Shown one piece after another: positions 34,272 to 44,700 of a DNA stretch of 49,126 nucleotides. Position 1 is the stretch's first letter; every line of letters begins with the position of its first letter. The stretch spans positions 1 to 49,126 of the forward strand of contig JABXHM010000088.1 of assembly GCA_013373625.1 (NCBI GenBank). The letters run 5' to 3'. Under the pieces are notes generated by a model. It saw only the letters and a program-made list of their open reading frames with translations, made no database searches and had not been told where the DNA came from. The stretch comes from Alteromonadaceae bacterium. GTDB taxonomy: Bacteria > Pseudomonadota > Gammaproteobacteria > Enterobacterales > Alteromonadaceae. Both the position numbers and the translations under genes were made by a program.

Positions 34272-35321
34272 TTAATTTACACTTAACGACGCCATATCGA
34301 TAACATACCGGTGGGCAAGATCCCCGGCTGCGAGTTTTTCAAACGCATCGTTTACGCTGTCCATATTGATCATTTCACACTCGGGGTAAATGTTGTGTTT
34401 GGCACAAAAGTCCACCACTTCCTGAGTTTGTTCAATACCGCCAATTAAAGAGCCTGCAACCCGACGACGACCGACAACCAGAGGAACACTCATTAGCTCT
34501 TCAAGCGGCCCAACCTGGCCAACTACTACCAGTGTGCCGTCAATGTCGAGCAATGGCGTGTAAATGCTTAAGTCGTGTTTGACCGGCGCTGTATCAATAA
34601 TAAAATCGAAAGCGCAGGCACTGTCGGCCAAGGCGTCTTCGTCAGTAGAAACCAAAATACCCTTCGCACCCATTGACCTGGCCTCTTGCTCTTTTTTATT
34701 GGAGCGGGTAATGACAGTCACTTCAGCACCCATGGCAACGGCTAGTTTGACTGCCATGTGCCCAAGGCCACCCAAGCCAATAACCCCAACGCGGGTGCCT
34801 TCAGTAACACCCCAGGTACGAAGCGGCGAGTAGGTTGTAATGCCGGCACATAAAATCGGCGCAGTTTTGGCCAAATCCATGCCGTGTGGAATATTCAGCA
34901 CAAACTCTTCGCGCACCACAATGTGTTTTGAATAACCGCCCTGAGTGGTGTTGCCGTCAATGCGATCGTCTGAACCGTAGGTCATGGTGACACCGTTACG
35001 ACAAAACTGTTCTTCGTGATTATGGCACTGGTCGCAGTCCTGACAGCTGTCGATCATACATCCCACCGCTACGTGCTGGCCTACCTGATACTTTTTGACC
35101 TGCGGGCCAACTTCAATGACTTTGCCAACAATTTCGTGGCCGGGGATTAACGGATAGGGCTGATCGCCCCAATCTCCGTTTACCGTATGCAAGTCGGAAT
35201 GACATACACCGCAGTACAAAATCTCGATAGCCACGTCGTTACTACGCAAGTCGCGGCGTTCAAAGTGATACGGTTGCATGTGTGCTTCACTGGAGTGTGC
35301 GGCATAGCCAATTGTTTTCAT
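34272..35321 (-). CDS. Zinc-dependent NAD(P) alcohol dehydrogenase (YahK/CAD-like)
   Basis: A 349-residue medium-chain dehydrogenase. Catalytic zinc ligands are in CGVCHSDLH and GHEIVG, the structural zinc knuckle is CQDCDQCHNHEEQFC, and the cofactor motif is GLGGLGHMAV. The pattern and length place it with the broad-substrate aldehyde reductases of the cinnamyl-alcohol-dehydrogenase/YahK group, which usually use NADPH. It probably reduces aldehydes. It is monocistronic and converges on gdhA. Confidence 0.93.
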   Translation of the reverse strand: MKTIGYAAHSSEAHMQPYHFERRDLRSNDVAIEILYCGVCHSDLHTVNGDWGDQPYPLIPGHEIVGKVIEVGPQVKKYQVGQHVAVGCMIDSCQDCDQCHNHEEQFCRNGVTMTYGSDDRIDGNTTQGGYSKHIVVREEFVLNIPHGMDLAKTAPILCAGITTYSPLRTWGVTEGTRVGVIGLGGLGHMAVKLAVAMGAEVTVITRSNKKEQEARSMGAKGILVSTDEDALADSACAFDFIIDTAPVKHDLSIYTPLLDIDGTLVVVGQVGPLEELMSVPLVVGRRRVAGSLIGGIEQTQEVVDFCAKHNIYPECEMINMDSVNDAFEKLAAGDLAHRYVIDMASLSVN

Positions 35322-35566
35322 ATTGTCCTCTGTCGAAACTTAAAAAAGTTGATAACTTAACATTATTTTACGCAATGCAAGCCGTGCAACGCCTGCCTGT
35401 TACTGCTCTGCAATTGCCTGATTGTGTTGTATCAAACAAACATACCTATGTTTACTTGGCCCCCACCCATTTTGATCAGAACTTTACATAGGTAATAGTG
35501 AGTAATTTTGCTTTAATACCCGCCAAACAAATGAATAACCGTAAACGTTAATTACCGGAGATTAAT

Positions 35567-35920
35567 ATGGCCATATTGAATGTTGAAGAATTAAAAAAAC
35601 AGCTTGTTCACGCCCCCGACACAATTGAATTTAGCGATGTTATGGCGTTAATTGACGCTAACTTTGCTTTTACGCCTACAGTCTTTACGAATGGCAAAGT
35701 AGAGAACCAGGAAAATCAGAATAATGGCTCATGCAAATTACTGGCATTAGGGCAGTATCTGAACCTGACCAACGAACAAACGCTGAGCTTGTTCGGGCAA
35801 TATTATCGTGCTGATGTATTGGGTAATCCACGAGGTAGTGATCACGCCAACATTCGAAACTTTATGATTACGGGCCATGATGGTGTGAGTTTCGCGGTAT
35901 TCCCGTTGCTCGCAAAGTAA
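35567..35920 (+). CDS. HopJ type III effector-family protein
   Basis: A 117-residue soluble protein with the family pattern throughout: IEFSDVMALIDANFAFTPT, FTNGKVENQENQNNGSCKLL, LFGQYYRADVLGNPRGSDH and ANIRNFMITGHDGVSF. The name comes from a Pseudomonas syringae protein, but homologues are common in free-living marine bacteria without type III secretion and no secretion genes occur here. The real function is unknown. The ribosome site is GGAG before ATG 35567. Confidence 0.9.
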   Translation: MAILNVEELKKQLVHAPDTIEFSDVMALIDANFAFTPTVFTNGKVENQENQNNGSCKLLALGQYLNLTNEQTLSLFGQYYRADVLGNPRGSDHANIRNFMITGHDGVSFAVFPLLAK

Positions 35921-35985
35921 TGGAAAACCAATGAACTTGAATTAACGTTTTTATTTAGCCGTGAATTCACAATGTGATCGTAAAG

Positions 35986-37416
35986 TTAGTTTGATGAAAG
36001 TCGCTTTACCGCATCACTATGATTTGCTCTGCGGGCTAAATCCAGTGCCGTGTGGCCTCGCTTGTTAGTGAGAAATGTATCGGCACCCTGAGTTAACAAA
36101 TAATCAAGGTGCGCTATTTTACCAAGGTAAGCTGCATCCATTAAGGGCGTATCACCATTATTATTAGGCTGGTCAATATTCGCTCCGGCTTGCACCAGTA
36201 GCTTTATTAATGCCAGGTTGTCAGTGCTCCAGCCGGTGATAATTAATGCCGAATCACCAGCGCTCGTTACCGCATTAATGTTTGCACCTTGTGCGAGGAG
36301 TTGTGTCACGCCTTCAAGTAAATTGGCACTATTGCGATAGTACGCCACATAATAGGGAAGTACACGACTAGTGGCATCGTGCTTTACCGGCACCGTTCTG
36401 GTATGTGCCATGAATACATCAACAATGTCTGTCCGGCCTTGCCTTAATGCAAACTCAAATGGGGATTGTTGATTAATACGCACCGTCATAAAATCGATAT
36501 CGGCTTTGACAAGTGCAGCAGCAAACTCAGGCTTATTTTGCATAATAATTTGATAAAACACTTCTGTGAGTACATCGGGTTGTTGAATATTGGGATCGGC
36601 AAGGTGCTCACCAAACGCACTTAAATCATTATCCAGCAGGGCATCAATTATTGCGTGCCCGGCAATCGCGGGTGTGCTGGCGTTTTCTATGACCTGTTCC
36701 AGCCAGGGCCGATAGCTGGACACCCGCGTGTAATACTCGCCCACACCATAGTTACCTTCCCTATGGCCATGACTCATTTGATATGAACTCACGCCAATGA
36801 CATATAACCTGTTACTGGCTGAAACAAACGCCGGGCCACCACTGTCGCCACGAGAGCTGATGCCTTCCAGTTCGGTGGTGTCAGGCGGAGCGTTAAACGT
36901 AAAGGCGATAACCTGCTCGGTAACATCATCGACTGTGTTAGTGGCACCGCGTTGTTTGCCGTCATCCCGAATGAGTCCGTCCTGACCGTTGCCGAAGGTG
37001 CCCTTACCAATAAATACTACAGACATGCCGGTTTCATCACGCTGTGAATAAAGTTTCACGGGGATGCCATTGCGCACCGGATCTTTAAGCTTAACCAGCG
37101 CAATATCGTGGATTTCGTCGTTTTCGGAGCTGAATTCAGGGTGAATTACAACACGTGCTACACGGTAATGATTATCTTGAACGCGCACCAAAAATGGCAC
37201 GTTGCGATGATCCTGCAAACAGTGCGCAGCGGTGAGGATCCAGTGCATATCAACAAGTGTCGCTGCACAACCACCAACGTAGGCTACCGAAGAAGAATAC
37301 TTTTTGCCCAATGCAATATACTTTTCATCACTGACATCGTGGCGAATTACAATGGCCTGAGCAACCATAGAGAGTAACAGCGCTGCTAAACCCACGACAA
37401 CATAAGGTACTTTCAC
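35986..37416 (-). CDS. Secreted trypsin-like protease with C-terminal ankyrin repeats
   Basis: A 476-residue exported protein. A signal peptide (about 1-21, ending AQA) precedes a chymotrypsin-fold domain with the full triad: H65 (LTAAHC), D104 (HDIALVKL) and S192 (GDSGGP). From about residue 255 onward there are ankyrin-type repeats (GDSALIITGWSTDNLALIKL, GANIDQPNNNGDTPLMDAAY, GHTALDLA). The ankyrins may bind a partner or act as an inhibitor. The residue preceding the mature start (A-IVIRH) resembles a trypsin-type IVGG activation site. A small membrane protein gene lies 14 bp upstream on the same strand. Confidence 0.87.
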   Translation of the reverse strand: MKVPYVVVGLAALLLSMVAQAIVIRHDVSDEKYIALGKKYSSSVAYVGGCAATLVDMHWILTAAHCLQDHRNVPFLVRVQDNHYRVARVVIHPEFSSENDEIHDIALVKLKDPVRNGIPVKLYSQRDETGMSVVFIGKGTFGNGQDGLIRDDGKQRGATNTVDDVTEQVIAFTFNAPPDTTELEGISSRGDSGGPAFVSASNRLYVIGVSSYQMSHGHREGNYGVGEYYTRVSSYRPWLEQVIENASTPAIAGHAIIDALLDNDLSAFGEHLADPNIQQPDVLTEVFYQIIMQNKPEFAAALVKADIDFMTVRINQQSPFEFALRQGRTDIVDVFMAHTRTVPVKHDATSRVLPYYVAYYRNSANLLEGVTQLLAQGANINAVTSAGDSALIITGWSTDNLALIKLLVQAGANIDQPNNNGDTPLMDAAYLGKIAHLDYLLTQGADTFLTNKRGHTALDLARRANHSDAVKRLSSN

Positions 37417-37430
37417 GGCAAATTGTCCTT

Positions 37431-37628
37431 TTACGATACCTTACAATTTTCAGGTAACAGTGAATTGGCCAGCTTTTTACGGGTACTTTTTGCGTAGAGT
37501 GCGGCCACCAATATCAGCGGCAGTAAAAGCAAAGAAGGCAATATCGTTATATCCCAAATTGCAGCCTCTAAGATGGTAGCGCCCTGCAACAGGCTAAGCA
37601 ATAACAGCTTCGTATCATAATGTTTCAT
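37431..37628 (-). CDS. Small two-helix membrane protein
   Basis: A 65-residue frame with two hydrophobic stretches (LLLLSLLQGATILEAAIW and LPSLLLLPLILVAALYA) and a basic C-terminal part (KSTRKKLAN). It ends 14 bp before the trypsin-ankyrin gene on the same strand, so it could be co-transcribed. There is no clear ribosome site before ATG 37628. I do not recognise a family. Confidence 0.5.
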   Translation of the reverse strand: MKHYDTKLLLLSLLQGATILEAAIWDITILPSLLLLPLILVAALYAKSTRKKLANSLLPENCKVS

Positions 37629-37830
37629 GGTGGTTTCAGTTCAGTAATTTTGACGCTGAAATTATATCCCGGTACCGACCAGCAAAAATTACCCGATTCA
37701 CCACCGTTTATTGCAGTTTGTCCGGAGTCGTTGCGTTGTTTATGCGTAAGGTACAAACCGTTAGCATTAGACCAGCACGGATTAGCTTATACTTTGCAAG
37801 AGCAGTTTTACTGTGATTTTTTGACTCGTT

Positions 37831-38586
37831 TCAATCGATATCCAGTACATGAGCTAATTCGACCAGATCTGTTACGTTGTAGTTCGGCGTGTCTGCCAAT
37901 GGATAAAGCGACTGGCCAGGCCGCGCAACAAACGCGGTTTGCATGCCAGCTGCCTGGGCTCCGGCGATATCCCAGCCATGGGCGGCTACCATCAGTGCCT
38001 GTGCCGGTTTCACATTTAACTGCCCGAGCGCCCAGGCGTATGCGCGCCTGTCCGGTTTGTAAATTTGCAGAGGTTCGATACTCAGGCGGTGGTCGAAACA
38101 GTCGGTGAGTCCGGCATACTCAAACTGACGTTTTACGCCTTGTGTCGAAGAGTTTGTCAGGCAGGCAAGTTTGTAGCCTTGCTGCTTTAATGCCTGAAGG
38201 GCTGGCTTAACATCCGGATGGGCGGGCAGGTGAAACAAAGCCGGGATTATCGCGCTTTGAGCGTCCTCTTTAGTCAGCGAAATACCGTTATTATGAGCCA
38301 CCATTTGCAATGCTGCTACGCCAATGGCACCGAATTCCTCAAACCGGCCAGACACCGTGCCCACCAGTGAATAATGCAGCATGGTGGTAAACCACAGTGG
38401 CAACAATTCTTGTTTACTGTTTAAGGCAGTGCTAACAGACTCTCGCATATGTGTTAAATCGAGCAGGGTTTCGTTGACGTCAAATATAATAACGTCAGGT
38501 CGTTCAGATATGGCCGAGGTGCTCGTAGCTCCAGGATTTGACCTGCGCGCAGCGCCTGTCCTTGGCGGGTGTTTTAAATGAAACAT
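37831..38586 (-). CDS. Haloacid dehalogenase type II-like hydrolase
   Basis: HAD-superfamily hydrolase of 251 residues. The nucleophile is D36 in FDVNETLLDL, motif II is LTNSS, motif III Lys is in YKPDRRAY, and motif IV is in AHGWDIAGAQAAG. Together with the helical cap (LWFTTMLHYSLVGTVSGRF) this matches the L-2-haloacid dehalogenase class. About 30 residues precede the fold and may reflect an over-long start. Real substrates of such annotated enzymes are often unknown. Confidence 0.87.
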   Translation of the reverse strand: MFHLKHPPRTGAARRSNPGATSTSAISERPDVIIFDVNETLLDLTHMRESVSTALNSKQELLPLWFTTMLHYSLVGTVSGRFEEFGAIGVAALQMVAHNNGISLTKEDAQSAIIPALFHLPAHPDVKPALQALKQQGYKLACLTNSSTQGVKRQFEYAGLTDCFDHRLSIEPLQIYKPDRRAYAWALGQLNVKPAQALMVAAHGWDIAGAQAAGMQTAFVARPGQSLYPLADTPNYNVTDLVELAHVLDID

Positions 38587-38938
38587 AATGTTAAGCCTTA
38601 AACAATTATATTGTTTTCAGTATAGGAGGTTAGGCTCCAGGTTTTAAGGCTTATTATTTTTCACTGACAGGTAACCAGTACACTCTATAATGCGCTGGCA
38701 ATATTACCAATACGCACAGCTTCACAGAGTTAATGAATCGCTAAGTGAACCCGGTGGGATATTGCCACAGCAACAGACCAGCAGCTAACACATTCTACGT
38801 CACTAAGAACGTGTTACTCATCTCAAAAAAACTGATGTGAATAAGTCTTATTGGTTAAGAAAATCATCAAAATATTCAGTTATTTAAAAATTAACAAATA
38901 AATAACACTTGCCAAATAAACGTTAATATCCGACCATT

Positions 38939-38956
38939 AACTTAATCGATTAAGTT
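38939..38956. promoter_or_regulatory. LacI/GalR-type operator palindrome
   Basis: AACTTAATCGATTAAGTT is a perfect 18-bp palindrome with central CG, the form of a LacI/GalR-family operator. It ends 12 bp before the first ATG of the sucrose phosphorylase gene, where a bound repressor would block transcription or early elongation. The rest of the 382-bp intergenic stretch (38587-38968) is AT-rich with no other feature I can assign. Confidence 0.7.
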
Positions 38957-38968
38957 GTTTACAAGAGT

Positions 38969-40453
38969 ATGTATATGAGTAGTGCAAAAGGTGTTCAGTT
39001 AATTACCTATGTTGACCGGTTAGGCGATGGCAATATCGTCGCATTACGTCAGTTATTAAATACCCGGCTTGAGGGGGTGTTTGGCGGCGTGCATTTATTG
39101 CCGTTTTTTTATCCTATTGATGGTGAAGATGCGGGGTTCGACCCAATTGACCATACAGAGGTAGATAGCCGCTTAGGCAATTGGGCCGATGTCAGCGCCT
39201 TGGGTGAGAACCTGGATATCATGGCCGATATGATAGTCAATCATATGTCGGCGCAGAGCCCGCAGTTTCAAGATGTACTCGAAAACGGTGAAGCGTCTGA
39301 ATTCTGGCCGTTGTTTTTAACCCGAGACAAGGTCTTTTCGCCGGACAGTGCAGACGATATTAAACGTATTTACCGTCCTCGCCCTACGCCATGCTTTAGT
39401 GAGATGACATTAAAAAATGGTGCGACGGTGCCGTTCTGGACGACCTTTACGTCCAATCAGGTTGATATTGATGTAACCTCGTCGGCAGGACAGGCCTATC
39501 TGGAAAAGATCATGACGGCTTTTGAGCATAATAACGTTGATCTCATTCGCCTGGATGCCGCCGGTTACGCCATCAAAAAGCCCGGCACCAACTGCTTTAT
39601 GATAGAAGAAACCTTCGATTTTATTGAGCAACTCAGCCAGGACGCGCACCGTCGCAATATGCAGTGTCTGGTAGAAATTCACAGTTACTATAAAACCCAA
39701 ATCGAAATAGCCAAGCGCTGCGATATGGTTTACGACTTTGCATTGCCGCCCTTGGTTTTACATAGCCTGTTTACGCAAAACCCCGCAGCATTGGCAAAAT
39801 GGTTACACCTGGCACCACGTAATTGTGTCACCGTACTCGATACCCACGATGGTATTGGGATTGTTGATGTGGGACCGGAAGGTGATAAGCCCGGGCTGTT
39901 AACTAACGAAGAGATTAACCGTCTTGTGGAACAAATTCACAGCAACAGTAAGGGACAAAGTCGCGAGGCGACGGGAGCGGCAGCGAGTAATGTGGATTTG
40001 TACCAGGTAAATTGCACGTACTATGATGCGCTGGGGGCTGACGATCAGGCCTATTTAATTGCGCGCGCCATTCAGTTTTTTGCACCAGGTATTCCGCAGG
40101 TGTATTACGGTGGTCTGTTTGCTGCGCAAAATGATATGGCACTATTGCAACAAACCAATATTGGACGAGACATTAACCGGCCTTATCTGAGCGACGGTGA
40201 TATCACCAGTGCAATGCAAAAACCGGTGGTGAAAGCGCTGATTGCGCTTATTCGTTTGCGTAGTGAGCTCGACGCACTGCAAGGTAAGTTTATGGTGTCA
40301 GCAGTGGGCCAGACGCTTACTCTGGGATGGGCCGATATCGCCTGCAAAGCAGCATTGAAGGTTGATTTTAGTACCATGACTGCTGCAATTCATTATAGCC
40401 AGCGTGATCAACAACGCAGTGTAGAGGTGTCCGTTGCCGGCCTGACCGGGTAA
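38969..40453 (+). CDS. Sucrose phosphorylase (GH13_18)
   Basis: Cytosolic retaining transglucosidase that splits sucrose with phosphate into glucose 1-phosphate and fructose. In 494 residues the nucleophile is D196 (RLDAAGYA), the acid/base E236 (LVEIHSYY) and the transition-state stabiliser D294 (VLDTHDGIGI). All three are offset by four from the known D192/E232/D290 of the Bifidobacterium enzyme, a very good fit. The block GEATGAAAS-type near 325-335 (SREATGAAASNVDLYQVN) also matches. A related phosphorylase (for glucosylglycerol or sucrose 6-phosphate) cannot be excluded. The LacI-type palindrome upstream implies sugar control. No transporter or fructokinase is adjacent. Confidence 0.88.
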   Translation: MYMSSAKGVQLITYVDRLGDGNIVALRQLLNTRLEGVFGGVHLLPFFYPIDGEDAGFDPIDHTEVDSRLGNWADVSALGENLDIMADMIVNHMSAQSPQFQDVLENGEASEFWPLFLTRDKVFSPDSADDIKRIYRPRPTPCFSEMTLKNGATVPFWTTFTSNQVDIDVTSSAGQAYLEKIMTAFEHNNVDLIRLDAAGYAIKKPGTNCFMIEETFDFIEQLSQDAHRRNMQCLVEIHSYYKTQIEIAKRCDMVYDFALPPLVLHSLFTQNPAALAKWLHLAPRNCVTVLDTHDGIGIVDVGPEGDKPGLLTNEEINRLVEQIHSNSKGQSREATGAAASNVDLYQVNCTYYDALGADDQAYLIARAIQFFAPGIPQVYYGGLFAAQNDMALLQQTNIGRDINRPYLSDGDITSAMQKPVVKALIALIRLRSELDALQGKFMVSAVGQTLTLGWADIACKAALKVDFSTMTAAIHYSQRDQQRSVEVSVAGLTG

Positions 40454-40470
40454 TTGGCAACCATTGCACA

Positions 40471-40489
40471 GGCGCTGTTTAGCAGCGCC
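40471..40489 (+). terminator. Hairpin after the sucrose phosphorylase gene
   Basis: GGCGCTG-TTTAG-CAGCGCC forms a perfect 7-bp stem with 5-nt loop 17 bp after the stop codon. No T-run follows, so its strength as a terminator is uncertain. Confidence 0.5.
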
Positions 40490-40672
40490 GGTACATTCAC
40501 TGGTATTGATCTATTTTTAACCTGAGGTGGTAAACAACTAAACACAATAAAAGGCGTGTTAACCCATCATGCGGATGCATTACGTGAGAGGTTACCGGCC
40601 AATGACAAAATAGATTGCCTGTTCGCAACATACTGCGTTAAGGGCAGTTTACATACATATCAAGGAGGGTGC

Positions 40673-41755
40673 ATGCCTGGCTATTTAACTGTGCTGTTAA
40701 ACACGCTGTTACTGGCAGGGGTAAGTTTGGCAAAGCCAGGCCTTGCCCAGGAGGCACCCACAAGCGTGAACGTTGCGTATCCGGTTGCAACACAAACGCA
40801 CCAGACCGTTACACTTAGCGGCAGTGTCGATTCGGCCAGGGATGCACTGCTTGCACCACTGGAAGCTGGCGTGGTGGCCAGAGTGTATGTCGAGGTGGGC
40901 GACACTGTTAAGCAGGGACAACCGCTGCTGGCCCTTAACAGCAAACTGGCTGTACTGGCGCAACAGCAGGCAGAGGCCGAGCTGCAAGTCGGCGAAGTGG
41001 CGCTCAACGAAGCAAAACGTTTACTGAACGAAGTCGATGCGCTTGCGCAACAACAACTTGCCGCAAAAACCCTTTATCAACAGCGCTCTGCCGAAGTGGC
41101 TAACGCCGAAGCGCAGTTGTTACGGTTAAAATCTACCCTGGCTTTGCAAAAAGAAATTGTTGCCAGACATACACTTGAAGCACCGTTTGACGGGGTGATA
41201 TATCAACGCAACGTGGATGTGGGTGAATGGATTGAGCCGACAACAGCAGCGTTGGCGCTGGTTTCACAACATCACAAGCGCCTCAGTATAGAAGTGCCTC
41301 AGGAATACTATCGTTATTTTAATGAGCTTAACTCTCCCATAACCGTTACTCCGGATAACCCCCAGTTCAGTAGTGTAGAGGGGCGCCTCACCCGGCTGGT
41401 GGCCGCCTCGGATAATCAGGGACGCACCTATACCGCACACATTAGTTTGCCTGCTACTACCGAACTACTGGTGGGTATGTCTGCCAGTGCCGAGGTTACG
41501 CTGCCAAATGTAAAAAATAACCAGGCCTGGTTGCCAGTCAGTGTTATAAAGCAACACCCTGACGGCGGCGCGAGTGTCTTTGCGATTAACAATAATCGTG
41601 CGGAACGGGTTTTGGTCAACATTGTCAGGCGTCAGGGTGATACCGTGCTGCTGGAAAATATCAGCGAACAGCAGATGTATGTTACCCAAGGCGTATCCCG
41701 GCTTGGTAACAATACCCGCGTAACCATCACCAACGAGCCAGACAACAATGATTGA
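40673..41755 (+). CDS. RND efflux periplasmic adaptor
   Basis: Membrane-fusion protein of 360 residues. Start ATG 40673 is chosen for its strong AAGGAGG site; a longer frame from 40556 would add a hydrophilic extension before the signal peptide. A signal sequence ends near LAQ. A split lipoyl domain (VYVEVGDTVKQGQPLLAL and ...APFDGVIYQRNVDVGEWI) surrounds an alpha-helical hairpin rich in Gln, Glu and Ala (about 95-165). Beta-barrel and membrane-proximal domains follow. It overlaps the permease gene by 8 bp, so the two are translationally coupled. Confidence 0.92.
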   Translation: MPGYLTVLLNTLLLAGVSLAKPGLAQEAPTSVNVAYPVATQTHQTVTLSGSVDSARDALLAPLEAGVVARVYVEVGDTVKQGQPLLALNSKLAVLAQQQAEAELQVGEVALNEAKRLLNEVDALAQQQLAAKTLYQQRSAEVANAEAQLLRLKSTLALQKEIVARHTLEAPFDGVIYQRNVDVGEWIEPTTAALALVSQHHKRLSIEVPQEYYRYFNELNSPITVTPDNPQFSSVEGRLTRLVAASDNQGRTYTAHISLPATTELLVGMSASAEVTLPNVKNNQAWLPVSVIKQHPDGGASVFAINNNRAERVLVNIVRRQGDTVLLENISEQQMYVTQGVSRLGNNTRVTITNEPDNND

Positions 41756-44700
41756 GTCTACCATTAAGCGCGGCATACTGGTTGCCGTGGTGGTCAGTAT
41801 TAGTTGCATACTGGGTATTGTGGCGGCACTGAGTATACCGGTGCAGATGATCCCTGATCTGGAAGTGCGCACCATAACCGTTCAAACCGGCTGGCCCGGC
41901 GCTACCCCGCAGGATATTGAAAAAGAAATTCTCATCGAACAGGAACGTTATTTACGTAACGTCACTGGCTTAAAGCGGATGATTTCATTCGCTGAAATGG
42001 GGCAGGGGTCGGTAGAGCTGGAATTTCCATTTGGTGTTGATGTGAATCAGGCGCTTATTCGGGTCAGTAATGCCCTTAATCAGGTACCCGATTATCCGGA
42101 AAATGTTGATCAACCGCAGTTGTTTTCTGATTCATTCTCCAGTAACGCGTTTATGTATTTTCAGCTTATTCCCCTTGAAGGCAACCCCATGTCGCTGGAT
42201 ATCGACATGCTTTACGATTTTGCTGATGAAGTGATCCGCCCGCAAATGGAAAGCGTGAGCGGAGTTTCGCAAATTGAAATCAGTGGCGGCACAGCGCGAC
42301 AGATACAAATCGATGTGAAACCCGCTAAATTAGCACAGCGCGGGATTAGTTTAACCGACGTGCGCGATGCCATTCGCCAGCGCAATCAGGATTCATCCGC
42401 GGGCGATATCGAGTCGGGCAAGAGCCGCTTTTTGTTGCGTGTAGTAGGGCGGTTTGAACAACTAAGTGAACTGCAAAATCTCATTATTAAGCGTTTCGAC
42501 AATGCCAACGTTTATCTGAAAGATGTCGCTGAGATACGTCTTGATCACTTTGAACGCCGTCAGCTTTCCTATGCAAATGGTGATCGTAATCTGGGCCTGT
42601 CTGTACGGCGCGAAACCGGCTCCAATGTGATCAACATTAAACAACAAATTTTGCCCATCGTTGCCGAGCTTAATGAGCAAGTACTGTCCCAAAATGGTCT
42701 GAAAATGGAATTGTTCAGCGACGATGTAGTATACGTATCGAGTTCTCTGCGCAACGTTATGATTAATCTTGCCCTGGGAGCAGGCCTGGCGACGCTGGTC
42801 ATGTTCTACTTTTTACGCTCGGTGCGTTCCACGCTAATTGGCGTGATGGGTATTCCTTTATGCACTATCGCCGCGTTTATCGCCTTATTGGTGTTTGGAC
42901 GTACTATCAATGTGATTTCCATGGCTGGCGTGGCATTCGCCATCGGTATGACCGTTGACAACACTATTGTCGTGCTCGAATCCATAGTGCAATTCAGGCG
43001 CAAGGGCTTAAACCGGTTCGACGCCGCGGTTGAAGGCGTCAAAGATGTGTGGTCGGCGGTCTTAGCGTCAACAGTCACCACGATTTTAGTGTTCGCGCCT
43101 ATTCTGTTTATTGAGCAAGAGGCCGGACAGCTGTATTCCGATGTTGCCATTGCTATCTCAGGTGCCATTTTTGCCTCCATGCTGGCTGCAATCTTTGTCG
43201 TGCCGGTGGCGATGGCGCGTCTTGAAAAGACTGGCCCGGCCAACGCCAGTATGCAACAGCGTCTGGCCGATGCGTGCCTGAACATGGTAGCAACGATCGC
43301 TGCCTCTAAACCACGAGCACTGGCCATTGTAGTAGGTGTCGCAGCGCTTATCCTTGGCGGTGCCTGGGCACTGATGCCCGCCGCCGAGTACCTGCCCGAA
43401 GGCGAGGAGCCTAAATCTTTTTCTACCATGACCGCGCCGCCAGATTATAACCTGAGTCAGATGCAGCAAATTGGTGATGAACTGCGGGCGTTTTTTACCC
43501 CCTTTGTACAGGCCGATCCCGACGCCTACAGTCGCGGTGAAGCAGAAATGCCGGCCCTTGCGTTTTACAATATGCGGGTAAGTATTGGTAGCATTTGGAT
43601 GGTGACCATGCCGGTGAATCCCGACGAAGTTGAAGACATGATGGCGGTGATTAACCAAAGATTTGAAAGCTATGAGGGCATGCGCGCTTTTTCCAGTAAA
43701 GGCTCAATCATTTCCAGTAATGATGGTGGCACCCGTGCGGTGGCCGTCGACTTTTCTGGCAGTAATACCCGTGAGCTTTATCGCGCTGCTAACGCGCTGT
43801 ATCGCAAAGCCGACGACTATTTTGATAACCCACAAATTAACTCTGATCCCGGTTCGCTGGCGCTGGAACAGCCCTTTATTGAAATACACCCTAACTGGCA
43901 GCGTTTGGCTGAGTTAGGTATGAGTGCCGATGATTTTGGCTACTCAGTGGCAGCGGTCAGCGACGGCGCTTTTGTGGACGAGTTTTTACTTAACGATGAC
44001 AAGGTTGATATCTTTTTGTTCAGTAGTGCTGGCAATGAGCAAACAATTAGGCAGTTAGCTACCACGCCAATTCTTACGCCACCGGGTACTATCCTGCCGC
44101 TCAATGCCCTGGCTACGTTGCTGGAGAGTAAGCGCAGCGACACGGTAAGGCGTATTGACGGGGAGCGCACGGTGTCTGTGTATGTGATTGCTCCCAAAGA
44201 GATTGCCCTGGAAACGGCGGTGAATATCGTTAAAAACCAGCTGTTGCCGGAACTTCGCGAAGCCGGCGATATTGCCCAGAGTGTTAGCGTACGCATAACC
44301 GGCGCTGCCGACCAGCTTGCCGCCACGCAGGATGCCTTGTCGGTGAACTTTTTAATTGCGGTGGTGCTGTGTTATTTATTGCTGGTGGCAATATTCAGTC
44401 ATTGGGGGTATCCGTTGTTTATTCTTACCATGATCCCCTTGGGTATGGCAGGGGGTTTATTGGGCTTAATTGCGCTCAATGGTGTTAACAGCTTAACCGG
44501 TGGTGCATATCAGCCCTTTGATATGATTACCATGCTGGGCTTTTTAATTCTGCTCGGTACGGTGGTAAACAACCCAATATTGATTGTTGATCAAACCCGG
44601 CGCTTGTTAGATCAGGGTGAAACCCTTACCGATGCAGTAAAGGACGCTGTAGAAGTGCGCTTACGACCCATAATGATGTCGACCTGTACTACGTTGTTTG

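Noticed and set aside
35567..35920. Type III secretion effector implying pathogenicity
   Set aside because: The HopJ family name is historical; homologues are widespread in free-living bacteria and no secretion genes occur here.
37620..38108. A 162-residue plus-strand gene overlapping the HAD dehalogenase
   Set aside because: Its composition is Arg/Cys/Pro-rich without motifs, it lacks a ribosome site, and the minus-strand HAD gene explains the open frame.
42806..43658. Long minus-strand frames inside the RND permease gene
   Set aside because: They are antisense shadows of a clearly conserved membrane protein and show no family pattern.
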